Below are positions 8,918 through 18,031 of a stretch of 64,000 nucleotides of DNA, piece by piece. Below the pieces are notes generated by a model that saw only the letters and a list, made by a program, of their open reading frames with translations, was not told the DNA's origin and did not search any database. The DNA comes from Polaribacter irgensii 23-P (lineage in GTDB: Bacteria > Bacteroidota > Bacteroidia > Flavobacteriales > Flavobacteriaceae). Each line of letters starts with the position of its first letter. Positions within the stretch are counted from its first letter, which is position 1. The DNA lies in the NCBI RefSeq assembly GCF_000153225.1, contig NZ_CH724148.1, positions 2,126,842-2,190,841 of the forward strand, given 5' to 3'. The translations under genes and the position numbers were made by a program.

Positions 8918-9612
8918 CTTGTTATGTACCCTTGCTAATTTTTTTTAAAATATATTCTAAAGGTGCTTTTAGACTCTTTATATACTGTTCAAAATTCAGT
9001 ATGACCTGCTAGTCAGGAGTTACGCCATTGCCAAATGGTAGTTTTTGTTTCACATTCAGAACAAATGGCAATGGGGGTATATTTATTTTAATCTATGAAT
9101 TCGGTAAGGGAAGTTCCTGGATATAACTACTTGTATTTTTCAAATATCCGCCTTCAGTTTTTTGTGCAATAGAAGTCCCTTTATCATTTGAAAAAACCAT
9201 CTGGTTAAACTCATTTTCACCAGATGAGGTGTCGGGCTAATTATGCCATATACTGCCATTGAAAAAAAGGTTTTTTGGTGCTTTTTTGCATACCATTAAA
9301 CCAGATCCAATCCATTGTTTTCTTACTAAAGAAACATCTGTCATTTTTAAGTTTAGGAATACTCTTTCTAAATATTCAAATCTTCTTTATTTTTTTCTTC
9401 CTAAAATCTTTATTAAAAAATGTAATGAAACTCTTTTAGGGTTCACGAGTCTTTATTTTCAAGTATAAGAGCACGCGTAAATACACTTTGCCCTAAGCTA
9501 GCCTGCCTTGAGTTTATCTAAGGGATAGGAGCAAAGGGGCAATGTGTATGGAATGGAATTCTATCTATGGATCAAAACCGTTGACAATAATAAAAAAAAG
9601 AAACAATGACAC
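8918..9612. other. Intergenic region with a coding remnant
   Basis: About 700 bases upstream of the MFS gene without an intact gene. The minus strand of 9093-9275 looks like a broken coding tail, listed separately. Around 9515-9560 the bases GGATAGGAGC and GTGTATGGAATGG resemble the dispersed repeat at 13994-14076 and 26061-26136. I see nothing else. Confidence 0.4.
9093..9275 (-). pseudogene. Coding remnant with an in-frame stop, unknown family
   Basis: A minus-strand frame reads through about 60 codons with a single internal stop at 9237-9239 and ends at a stop at 9093-9095. The readable text (GSIWHN, stop, then PDTSSGENEFNQMVFSNDKG and KTEGGYLKNTSSYIQE) has the low-complexity, Asn/Ser/Gly-rich character of an extracytoplasmic flavobacterial protein C-terminus. 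No start is present. Family not recognised. Confidence 0.35.
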
Positions 9613-11094
9613 TTATTCAAGTTTCGCTAAATAATCTTCTGCATTTTTAATATGCTGTTGTCTTTTTTCTTGTGGCATTTTATCAAACATAGAAACCAAC
9701 ATTCCCAACCTCGGGTTTTTCTTGAAGAAACCGCGATGGGTATCCATAAATCGCCAAAAAAGACCATCCCAAACTGCTTGCCATTCCCCTTTTTTATAAT
9801 TACTCATTTTCATTAAGTAGTTACTACCGCTTATGTATGGCTTTGTAGCCATTAAACCACCATCAGCAAACTGGCTCATTCCATATACATTTGGCACCAT
9901 AACCCAATCATAACTATCTATAAAGAGTTCCATAAACCAACGGTATACTTCGTCTGGGTCAAATTCGCAAAGCATCATAAAGTTGCCTAAAATCATTAAA
10001 CGTTCTATGTGATTGCAGTATCCTGTTTTTAGTGTTTTTTTAATGGTTTCATCTATTGGGTAAATCCCTGTTGTTCCGTCATAAAACGACTTTGGAATTT
10101 TCTTAGTAAATTCCCAAAAATTACGTGTACGAGCGTCACTTCCCCGACTTTCATAAAAACCACGCATAAATTCTCGCCAGCCTATTATTTGACGCACAAA
10201 ACCTTCCAATGAATTGATAGGAATATTATTCGCTTTCGCGAAAGCAATGCTTTGCGCAACAATATTTTCTGGAGTAAGTAAACCTACGTTTAACATTGGT
10301 GTTAAAACACTGTGATTTAGTATAGAATTCTCTGCAACAACAGCATCTTCATAGGTACCAAACTCTAAGAAGCGTTGTTCTAAAAATTGTTGAAACCATT
10401 GTTTGCTGGTTTCAAAATTTGTTGGGTATAAAGAATTTTCTGAAAGTTTCCCTAGATTCTTTGAGAAGTTCTTGTTTACATAGTTTAATGCTTCTTTATA
10501 AAATGAATCTACGTCTGGAAATTGAATCGTAGGCGGTATTTTTTTTGCCGGATATTTTTTTCTGTTTTCAGTATCAAAAGTCCATTTTCCTCCAGTTGGT
10601 TTTCCGTCGGGATCGATCAGAATATTTCTTTTACTCCTTTGGTCTGTATAGAAAGAGGTTTGATAGTATTTTTTTTTATCACTTCTAAAAAAAGGTTGTA
10701 AGTCTTCTTTACTATTCAAAAATAATGGTGAATCAAATACTGTTCTTTCAATAGTATTGGAAATACACCCTTCTTCAATTTGTTGCTGAAGCAAATTATC
10801 TATAGGGTCTATATAGTTGAAATTAGTAATCCCTTCTGATTTTAAGAACGGAATTAATTTCCGAACATCTGAAAGATTCTCTGTGGATTCTATATACATA
10901 ACTTCAATCCCTTTAGAAACTAAAAAAGCTTCGTAATGTTTCATTGTCGCTCTGTGATATGCAATTTTCTGTTTATGAAAGTTGAATTTCTTGAAGTAGG
11001 TAAATTCTTCAATCATATATATAGGAAAACCATTTTCTAAAAGAGGAGATGATTCAAAAAGTTGATTTGGAAAAATTAGATTTACTGTTTTCAT
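9613..11094 (-). CDS. Photolyase-related protein (FeS-BCP/PhrB clade) lacking the FeS ligands
   Basis: A 493-residue flavoprotein of the deoxyribodipyrimidine photolyase-related family (COG3046), whose best-known members repair (6-4) photoproducts or act as bacterial cryptochromes. The N-terminal alpha/beta domain covers about 1-140. The helical FAD-binding domain has the family motifs GFVRQIIGWREFMRG (298-312), HIERLMILGNF (362-372) and the region NVYGMSQFADGGLMATKPY (402-420). PhrB-type proteins bind a [4Fe-4S] cluster with four Cys. Here the corresponding stretches read TTGIYP (341-346) and SNYKKGEWQAVWDGLFWRF (431-449) without Cys, so the cluster is probably absent. It lies 126 bases downstream of a second photolyase and is likely co-transcribed. 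A dead partial copy lies at 5519-5940. Confidence 0.88.
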   Translation of the reverse strand: MKTVNLIFPNQLFESSPLLENGFPIYMIEEFTYFKKFNFHKQKIAYHRATMKHYEAFLVSKGIEVMYIESTENLSDVRKLIPFLKSEGITNFNYIDPIDNLLQQQIEEGCISNTIERTVFDSPLFLNSKEDLQPFFRSDKKKYYQTSFYTDQRSKRNILIDPDGKPTGGKWTFDTENRKKYPAKKIPPTIQFPDVDSFYKEALNYVNKNFSKNLGKLSENSLYPTNFETSKQWFQQFLEQRFLEFGTYEDAVVAENSILNHSVLTPMLNVGLLTPENIVAQSIAFAKANNIPINSLEGFVRQIIGWREFMRGFYESRGSDARTRNFWEFTKKIPKSFYDGTTGIYPIDETIKKTLKTGYCNHIERLMILGNFMMLCEFDPDEVYRWFMELFIDSYDWVMVPNVYGMSQFADGGLMATKPYISGSNYLMKMSNYKKGEWQAVWDGLFWRFMDTHRGFFKKNPRLGMLVSMFDKMPQEKRQQHIKNAEDYLAKLE

Positions 11095-11220
11095 GTATGT
11101 TTTATTTTTTTTAAACCGTTTATTGCAACATTTTACGCTTTCTTAATTCTCTTCCTATTTTTTAAGCCAAGTCAAAGTGCTCGCACAATTCTCCTACTTT
11201 TTGTTGTAATTGCACTTTCT

Positions 11221-12681
11221 CTATCGTCTTTTATTCACGTGTGTTGCTAAAATTCTGTATTTTTCAGCGGTAACTGCTGGATGTTTTTTATGTCCCCAAA
11301 TTTTATCTCTCGCTAATTTTGCGCTTGTTTTGAGATCTACTATGGGCAAAGGATAATCTTCACCAATGGCTACACCGCAAAAGGCTTGCTCCATAAGACT
11401 CATTGTCCAAGGTTCATGTATGTATGCTTCTGGAACATTTTCTAGTTCAGGAACCCATTTTTTAATGAAGACACCTTGTGGGTCGTGTTCTTCAGAATTT
11501 TTTACAGGATTGTAAAGGCGCACGGTATTAATACCAGTGGTTCCTGCTTGCATTTGAAATTGAGGATAATGTATGCCGGGTTCATAATCTAAAAACTGAC
11601 ATGCTAAATGGTATACACCATCTCTCCAGTCTTGATCTAAATTTAAGGTTAAAAAAGAAACGACCATTGCGCGCATTCTAAAATTAATCCATCCTGTTTG
11701 TTCTACAGCACGCATACACGCATCTATAAGCGGATATCCTGTTTGTCCTGTTTTCCAGGCTTTTAGAAACAACGCATTCTTCTTGTGCGCTAGTAATTCA
11801 TACCCCTTATTCACACAAAGTGTTTCATACGTGCACTCTACTTCAAATTTTTGTATGAAGTGACAATGCCAATGCAAACGCGTTAGCATTCCAGAAAAGG
11901 CACGGTTATTTGCTGTTCCATTCGGATGCTTACCCACATAGTGAAAGACTTGTTTGATACTGATATTTCCCCAAGCGAAATAAGGCGATAATCGACTACA
12001 AGCGATTCTACTTTCTGTAGGTTTAGAGATATGTCTGTGGTAGTTAAATCCTCTTTTTTGAGTGAAAGATGTAAGGTACCGCCAGGCATTTTCTTCACCT
12101 GCAGGTTGATAGTGCTTCGGATAGTTTTCTAGCTTAGCAACCAATTCTTGAGGCAATACATAGGCATGTTCTACCGTATTTAATTTTGAAACTGAATAGT
12201 TATTTTTTAGAATAGGGGTGTGCATGGCAGCATGCCATCTCTTGTTCCAAGTATCTCTATTTTTAAGACCTCTGATGATTCCATCACGTTGACTTTCTTC
12301 CCAATAAATGTTGTTTATAGCACAAAATGCTCTGATTTTTTTATCGCGCTGCCAAGTTTTTTTTAGGCCACTTTCTTGATAACTAAAAAGCTGTTGAATG
12401 CTGTAATGTGTATTCAGAAAATTAAAAATATCCATAGCTTCTCCATAAAACACCTCTACTTTGCGATTGTAGTTTGCCAAGCCCTTGTCAAGTGATTTTA
12501 GGGAATGGTATACAAACTGTAAATGTCTGGGGCTCGTATCTGGATATTCAATAATACTGGGTTCAAAAAAGTAAATTATAATATAGGGAACCCCTTTTTG
12601 TTCTGCTGTATGCAAAGGCACGTGATCTCGTAATCTAAGATCTCGTTTTAACCAAACTATATTTATGGGTTCTCTATTCAA
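11221..12681 (-). CDS. Cryptochrome/DNA photolyase family protein
   Basis: A 486-residue blue-light flavoprotein. The N-terminal photolyase alpha/beta domain begins with [15 protein letters not shown] (residues 9-23). The C-terminal FAD-binding domain contains [18 protein letters not shown], the conserved [20 protein letters not shown] segment and [26 protein letters not shown]-type residues near 390-415. The normal photolyase WxWAAGTGxD segment is replaced by a [11 protein letters not shown] variant, typical of flavobacterial class I-like cryptochromes/photolyases. Function: light-driven repair of UV lesions or light sensing; the sequence does not settle which. First gene of a likely two-gene operon with the photolyase-related gene. 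Confidence 0.88.
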   Translation of the reverse strand: MNREPINIVWLKRDLRLRDHVPLHTAEQKGVPYIIIYFFEPSIIEYPDTSPRHLQFVYHSLKSLDKGLANYNRKVEVFYGEAMDIFNFLNTHYSIQQLFSYQESGLKKTWQRDKKIRAFCAINNIYWEESQRDGIIRGLKNRDTWNKRWHAAMHTPILKNNYSVSKLNTVEHAYVLPQELVAKLENYPKHYQPAGEENAWRYLTSFTQKRGFNYHRHISKPTESRIACSRLSPYFAWGNISIKQVFHYVGKHPNGTANNRAFSGMLTRLHWHCHFIQKFEVECTYETLCVNKGYELLAHKKNALFLKAWKTGQTGYPLIDACMRAVEQTGWINFRMRAMVVSFLTLNLDQDWRDGVYHLACQFLDYEPGIHYPQFQMQAGTTGINTVRLYNPVKNSEEHDPQGVFIKKWVPELENVPEAYIHEPWTMSLMEQAFCGVAIGEDYPLPIVDLKTSAKLARDKIWGHKKHPAVTAEKYRILATHVNKRR

Positions 12682-13332
12682 AAATGTAATTTTTTATCGT
12701 TTTTTCATACAAAAAAGGAAAGGGAGCAGTCTTTTATAGAAAATTACTCCTTTAATCTTTGGGATCACTTGTTCTTTTAAACGTACATCCGTTTTTTCTT
12801 ATTTTGTACGCACGTTTGCGTATTCTTTTCTCGGAAATTGCGCGTTATCTGTCGCATTTAAACCAACTTTCTCCTGACTTCTTTTTTTAAATGTTGCAGG
12901 CTTATACCATTAATACCAGTTTTCTCCAACGTTTAAAATGAGACGTCTTGCGTTTGTCATACAGTAACTTCAACACCCCTTTTTCGGGAATGCGAAACTA
13001 AATTTTAAGTCTCTTTGTTATAGACTGCAGTATCCAGTTGCTGGTTTTCCGTCGTTTTATTTTGAACCTCTCTAATGGTTTCATAATCTCTTCAGCCGGA
13101 TAAACCTTCCGATGTCTTAATTGGCTCTTCGTTGAAAAAAAACGAAGTGCCTCAATGACTCCCTTTTAACATGCGCTATAGAACGTATGTTTGGCTTTTT
13201 TTTTAAATAACCCAAACATAATTCTATTTTTTAGAAATATAAATGTCAATTAACGGAACGTAAAGATACAAAATGTTTAATTTTTACAATCTATCATTAA
13301 ACAAAAGTATTGTTTAAGAACTGAATAATTTA

Positions 13333-13604
13333 GGAGCTTCGCAAAATGCAGGATCTGAAATTTTACAAAATGATGCAGCGTTTATGAGCAACAAGAAGAG
13401 TACCTGAGAATAGATTTAAAATTTGGAGTAACGATTAATAGCAATAAGAAAAAAACATCTCATACATTTTACGGAGACTTCCAAAACCTTACCGATAGCG
13501 ATAATATTTTTGCGAGGAAAGACAACAGCACTACCAATAGCGTTGAATAAATACATCAAAATGAATTTTTTCTTTGATTTTGGTTATACGTTTCAGTTTT
13601 TAAA
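13333..13604 (+). pseudogene. 3' end of a TonB-dependent receptor, frameshifted
   Basis: The plus strand encodes, in three successive frames, the typical C-terminus of a large flavobacterial TonB receptor: GASQNAGSEILQNDAAFM, then EEYLRIDLKFGVTINSNKKK and HTFYGDFQNLTDSDNIFARK, then FFDFGYTFQF ending in Phe. The breaks are a frameshift near 13385 and a TAA plus a second frameshift near 13548-13575. Everything upstream of about 13330 is lost. Composition and motifs make the assignment firm although the gene is dead. Confidence 0.75.
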
Positions 13605-13993
13605 ATGCTGACGGAATGATATTAAAGAATTACATGAAGATCATTCTTCTTTATGATTAGAGAGCTTATGGTACGCATTTTATCGCGTGAAATGAACTAA
13701 ACATTACACAGTTTACATACACGTAACTTATGGTGTAGTTGAAAAATAAGATATCAATCTCTTTTGCGTATTTATTAATTAAGTTTAAAATATAAAATAT
13801 AAAATACAAGAATATGAAAAAATAGAATGAATCGTTTAAAGTCGTACAATAAGTAAAAGCAGTAATTTTAGTGCAACAATTGCTTTTCAATATATGCGCT
13901 AGCCTTATGTGCTATGAGCGTTGGGTAAAATCAAGGCTTTTTTTTCACCTTCTTGAAAAATGAGTTCTAAAATTTTCTTCTACAGCTGTTTAT

Positions 13994-14076
13994 TGCACAC
14001 GCTTTTTACGAGCTTGTATCGAGCGCAGTCGAGAGGACGTAGGAGTGATGTGACTTGTGTGAAATGGATTTAAGTT
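13994..14076. repeat. Dispersed repeat with TCGAGCGCAGTCGAG core
   Basis: The stretch CACGCTTTTTACGA, then TATCGAGCGCAGTCGAGAG, then GTAGGAGTG and TGTGTGAAATGG resembles 26061-26136 in the same order, where the palindromic core is missing. The TCGA-containing core is common as a dispersed element between genes in Flavobacteriaceae. Function unknown. Confidence 0.4.
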
Positions 14077-14095
14077 ATTAAATCTATATTCAATA

Positions 14096-14136
14096 AAATT
14101 GTCTCAGCGTTTATAAAAAACGCTAAGACAATTTTT
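14096..14136 (-). terminator. Terminator downstream of the XusB-like gene
   Basis: A strong inverted repeat, AAAATTGTCT-AGCGTT against AACGCT-AGACAATTTT with one unpaired base per arm and a short A-rich loop, lies about 100 bases after the stop of the minus-strand lipoprotein gene. A/T runs on both sides would allow it to work in both directions. Confidence 0.75.
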
Positions 14137-14237
14137 AGGATGTTATTAAAACTCGCACGATTGTTTAAACTGCACGTATCTTGCATCGTACTGCAAAAAT
14201 AGAGATGGCATTTGCCACGACAAAAGGGTGTCTTTTT

Positions 14238-15446
14238 TTATTTAAAAAGTAAAAAAGCAGAAATCATTTCTGTTCCGTTGTATTCCAATCCCTTTGTTAC
14301 AGTTCGGGTCGTTTCGTCATAAATATACACATTGTTTCCTTCGGTTTCAGTATTTCCAATGATCGCTACTCTGCCATCACCAAGAGACTGCATCATATTT
14401 CTAGGATATTTAGATATTGGAATGTCCAATTTAGTCGTTTCTTTGGTCGTTAAATCTATTGAATGGTATTCAATTACATAGCCTCCTTGATAATCTGCAT
14501 ATTTGGTTATTAAGTCACTTCTAAATACTTGTACAATGGCTTTATTGTTGCCAGCATAAACCATTCCTCCTGTATGGTTTCCATTAAATTTTGCAGACAA
14601 GTCAAAGAAATAATCATCAAATTCAGATTCTCCAGCGTTGATTTTTACAATTCCTGAGGGTATCGATTCGTTTCCTACCCAATAATTTGTATTACTCGAT
14701 GTAATATATAAATCACCATTTTCTGTAATTGCATGCGATGAAACTACGCTAAATCCTAAACCAGCTGCCTTGTCCGTCGTAATTACTTTTTCAAGTTCTA
14801 AGGTTTCAATATTGTAAATTGCGATTGATGCAGTATCATAAGGAGCCCATTTTGCACCTGCTTTAAAATAAGGGACAAACAATTTGTTGTCTTTATAAAT
14901 ATACAACGAAGGAGACGTTAAATCTGTATCTTCAGAAGGTAAAACAATACTTCCTGTGCTGTCTTCAGTCATGGTTTCTAAATCAATAATTTGATAGATT
15001 GCAGATGCGCCAGCAGCAGATCTCGCTCCTGTGGAAACAATCATTTTATTGTCTGGTAAAAAAGCGGATACAGGTCCTCCACTAATTCCTGTGTTTTGCA
15101 TCGAAGCTATTTCTGAAAATACGCCAGTATCATCGATTTCGTATTTCGTTAATTTTGTCTCAGAATTTAAATACACATACCCATCTTTACCGTTTACCAC
15201 AAGATTGTAAGGTAAATCCGGAATTTCTTGTGCTTTGTAAATAGATGCAGTTCCACTTTCTATTTCTTCCAATACATGAAAAGGGTATAGATCTGTTGTT
15301 GGTAATGACAGGGCCAAAAGATATTTATAATTATTGGTTGCATCTATTGGGTCAATATCTGTTATAGTGTCATCATTGTTATTACAGGCTAATACGCTAC
15401 ATATTAGTGTAAAAATTAATCCTAGTTTACATACTTTAATCTTCAT
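14238..15446 (-). CDS. XusB-like surface lipoprotein (DUF4374)
   Basis: A 402-residue lipoprotein: signal peptide with lipobox VLAC (Cys 21) followed by an acidic Asn/Asp-rich linker, as in Bacteroidota surface lipoproteins. The body consists of repeated propeller-like blades, for example VNGKDGYVYLNSE, ENGDLYITSS and GDGRVAIIGNTE. Size, blades and position directly after a TonB receptor gene match DUF4374 proteins such as XusB, which binds xenosiderophores at the cell surface and hands them to XusA. It starts 33 bases after the receptor stop, so both are one operon. The PepSY partner (XusC) is not adjacent; the PepSY gene at 3.3 kb is the only one in the window. Confidence 0.75.
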   Translation of the reverse strand: MKIKVCKLGLIFTLICSVLACNNNDDTITDIDPIDATNNYKYLLALSLPTTDLYPFHVLEEIESGTASIYKAQEIPDLPYNLVVNGKDGYVYLNSETKLTKYEIDDTGVFSEIASMQNTGISGGPVSAFLPDNKMIVSTGARSAAGASAIYQIIDLETMTEDSTGSIVLPSEDTDLTSPSLYIYKDNKLFVPYFKAGAKWAPYDTASIAIYNIETLELEKVITTDKAAGLGFSVVSSHAITENGDLYITSSNTNYWVGNESIPSGIVKINAGESEFDDYFFDLSAKFNGNHTGGMVYAGNNKAIVQVFRSDLITKYADYQGGYVIEYHSIDLTTKETTKLDIPISKYPRNMMQSLGDGRVAIIGNTETEGNNVYIYDETTRTVTKGLEYNGTEMISAFLLFK

Positions 15447-15478
15447 TGTTTCTATTATTTATAGTTATTGTTTAAAAT

Positions 15479-17884
15479 TTACATGTCTAAAAAAAAGCGG
15501 TATTTTACATACATTGCGCTTCCGGGTATTTGTTGTTTAAAATTATCAAAGGCGGTGCTGTTATACATGTTTTCTACATGTAGATTTAAATTGTGTTTTT
15601 TATTTTTTGTTGAAAATGTAACGCCAAAATTATTTAAGAACTGTGGAGGAATCTCATTTTTATTAGTGAGTAGCGCAGTTTTTTCGTAACTGATATAAAA
15701 AGCGTCCACGTAATTAATGCCGTAATACACAGAGGTATTTATATTATGTATGAGATCCGGAAAATTATAACTGGCATTTAAATTGGCAAAAAACTTAGGG
15801 GTATTAGGAAGTTGTTCCTTTTCAAAAACAGCTTCTTCTATAGAACCTGTTTCATAATCTTGATTATTTAATACCGCTTGCCACGTTGCATTGCTGCGGA
15901 TCTTAAAATTATGTAGCGCATAAGAAACTTCATATTCAAGACCGTTAATAAGTACATCTGGATCGTTTTGGTACCCACTTATAAGTCCTAAAAACTTTAA
16001 ACGGATATAGTTTTTTACATTTCTCCTAAAAACATGTATTTCATTTTTTAAAAAGCCGTTCTTAAAATTCAGAGTGTATTTTGCACCTAAATTGGTATTG
16101 TAACTTGTTTCTGGTACCAAAGTAGGGGAAGAGGCCGTTGACAATCCGTCTCCAAAAATTTCTATGGGTTCGGGCATTCTAAATCCTTTTTCAAAAGATG
16201 CTTTTATCAATAAATTGGGATTGACAAAATAGCTAGAGGCAATTAGATATCCCATCTCTTGCTGCTTTGTATTTAAATTTTGTATTTCTCTAGATTGATC
16301 TGTAAATGTGATTACTTGTTTGGCAAGCGTCTGTATATTGTAATATTTTGCACCTATTTCTAACTTTAGATTTCCATCAAAATAAGAAGAAGCATGCGAT
16401 AGCCCCGTAATTGCTTTTTCTAATGTATTGGGGGATGTAAAAGCTTGCTCTTCATTTAAATCGATTGTATTTTTACCCTGCCTAGATACATTGGAATAGT
16501 TATGGTTTAAAATAAATTGATGCGTATCAGCTAGTTTATATATTAAATTCGCCCTGTACAATGATTGTTGTTGGTCTGCCACAAAGAACGTTTTATCTAC
16601 AAGCCTTTCTCCTCTGGGATCATCGACTATATTGATCCTATAACTTCCATCCCAACGATATCTTCTGGAGGAGGTATCTACCGCAACTTGTTTTATCTCA
16701 TTATAAAGAGCAAACAGGTCTATTTTTAATCGATCATTCAGCAGCCCCGATTTTTTATAACGCATGCGCAGCATTTTGTTCTCTTCTTCTCCATATGCTT
16801 GTCCAATAGGCGTGTTATTAAATCCCTGAACTTGTTTATCTACAGAAGCGATGGCGAGGTTTACAAAAAATTCATCTGTCCATTTTGTATTCAAAAATCC
16901 AATTCCAACGTTTGTAAACATCGATTTAAATCGATCGTGAAAACGTTCTACATTTCCTGTAACTTCACGATCAACAAGTTGCTCTTTGTTGTCTGCGATA
17001 ATTGTTTTTGTCTCAAAATATTGCACATCATGCATGGTGTAGTTGTTATCACTATAGGTATATGAGTTGTTTAATTTCACCGTAAATCCATTGTTTTTAT
17101 TTCTATACTGAGCACTTACATTGAACCGATGCGTATTGTAAGACCCCATACTGTAGGATACATCTACAAAAGAATTGTTTTTTCTTTTGGTCACTAAATT
17201 AATAGCACCCCCTAAGGCATCTACTCCCAGATGAACAGGTACGACCCCTTTATATACATCGATTCTGTCGATTAGATTTACAGATATATTATTAATATTA
17301 TAGGCCGCTCCTTGATTATCCATAGGTATGTCATCTACTAATATTCGGATTTGTTTTCCCGAAAGACCATTTAAGGAGACCCTGTTATTAGATCCAACAC
17401 CCCCTTTAGATCTAATTCTAACCCCAGATGTTTTGTTTAATATCGCAACGGCATCGGTTGATTTGTTTTGATATTTTTTGATATCTATTGAATGTATATT
17501 AAATCCTGTTTCCTCAATAAGCGTTGTTTTACTTTTTCCTACGATGGTTACTTCTTCAATATTGGTGACAGATTCCTTAAGTATAATATGTAAGTGGATT
17601 GTTTTTGACTTTGAAAAATTGATGGTTTTAATTTGTTTTTGAAAACCCAAACCAACAATTTCTACACGGTATTCCTGTAGTTGAAGATTGCGAAGCTCAA
17701 AGTTTCCTTTCATATCTGTAAAATCTCCAATATGCGTTCCGCTAAGCAATACATGAATATTACTTACAGCTTCATTGTATTCGTTGCTTATTGTGCCCAT
17801 TATGACTCTAGGAGTCTCTTGACCGGATATTGTTTTTAAAAAAAATAGTGAGATGAAATAAAAAAACAGTAATTTTGAGTGCAT
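15479..17884 (-). CDS. TonB-dependent receptor, XusA-like
   Basis: An 801-residue outer-membrane receptor. A signal peptide ends near SGQ (about 21). A carboxypeptidase-regulatory-like domain covers about 26-110. The plug spans about 120-235 with GVRIRSKGGVGSNNRVSLNG, IRILVDDIPMD and LGVDALGGAINLVTK. The beta barrel follows to the C-terminus (YVKYRFFLDM). It precedes the XusB-like lipoprotein gene and is divergent from a histidine kinase/LytTR pair, so it is probably induced by that pair or by iron limitation. Siderophore substrate inferred from the DUF4374 partner. Confidence 0.88.
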   Translation of the reverse strand: MHSKLLFFYFISLFFLKTISGQETPRVIMGTISNEYNEAVSNIHVLLSGTHIGDFTDMKGNFELRNLQLQEYRVEIVGLGFQKQIKTINFSKSKTIHLHIILKESVTNIEEVTIVGKSKTTLIEETGFNIHSIDIKKYQNKSTDAVAILNKTSGVRIRSKGGVGSNNRVSLNGLSGKQIRILVDDIPMDNQGAAYNINNISVNLIDRIDVYKGVVPVHLGVDALGGAINLVTKRKNNSFVDVSYSMGSYNTHRFNVSAQYRNKNNGFTVKLNNSYTYSDNNYTMHDVQYFETKTIIADNKEQLVDREVTGNVERFHDRFKSMFTNVGIGFLNTKWTDEFFVNLAIASVDKQVQGFNNTPIGQAYGEEENKMLRMRYKKSGLLNDRLKIDLFALYNEIKQVAVDTSSRRYRWDGSYRINIVDDPRGERLVDKTFFVADQQQSLYRANLIYKLADTHQFILNHNYSNVSRQGKNTIDLNEEQAFTSPNTLEKAITGLSHASSYFDGNLKLEIGAKYYNIQTLAKQVITFTDQSREIQNLNTKQQEMGYLIASSYFVNPNLLIKASFEKGFRMPEPIEIFGDGLSTASSPTLVPETSYNTNLGAKYTLNFKNGFLKNEIHVFRRNVKNYIRLKFLGLISGYQNDPDVLINGLEYEVSYALHNFKIRSNATWQAVLNNQDYETGSIEEAVFEKEQLPNTPKFFANLNASYNFPDLIHNINTSVYYGINYVDAFYISYEKTALLTNKNEIPPQFLNNFGVTFSTKNKKHNLNLHVENMYNSTAFDNFKQQIPGSAMYVKYRFFLDM

Positions 17885-18031
17885 TAATTATAATTTAGAC
17901 TAAATAAGAATAAAGTACAAAAATGCAGAATGTATCTCAATATTTTAAGAACAAATCCGTCAACGACCTATATTATATGACGAACAGCATATTGAAAATA
18001 AATTAATTTTTATGCGCATACAAAAGAATTC

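Larger units (their letters stand above)
12682..14237. other. Long intergenic region with a TonB-receptor remnant and repeats
   Basis: About 1.55 kb between the photolyase promoter side and the XusB-like gene. It contains the plus-strand 3' end of a dead TonB receptor (13333-13604), a dispersed repeat (13994-14076) and a terminator (14096-14136). A minus-strand stretch near 13010-13120 (about 30 codons, RDYETIREVQNKTTEN) looks codon-like but has stops. I see no intact gene. Confidence 0.5.

Noticed and set aside
8730-8948. 72-codon plus-strand frame
   Set aside because: It overlaps the start of the MFS gene and the attC-like repeat; composition (Cys/Phe/Leu-rich) is not protein-like.
9259-9468. 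69-codon plus-strand frame in the gap upstream of the MFS gene
   Set aside because: Phe/Leu/Lys-rich without family resemblance; it opposes a better coding remnant on the minus strand and lies in AT-rich decayed DNA.
12700-13320. MerR-like regulator remnant upstream of the photolyase genes
   Set aside because: A codon-like minus-strand stretch near 13010-13120 exists, but stops and lack of a clear HTH motif do not support a family call.
13666-13890. 74-codon minus-strand frame
   Set aside because: Phe/Tyr/Ile-rich chance frame in very AT-rich DNA with no codon bias.
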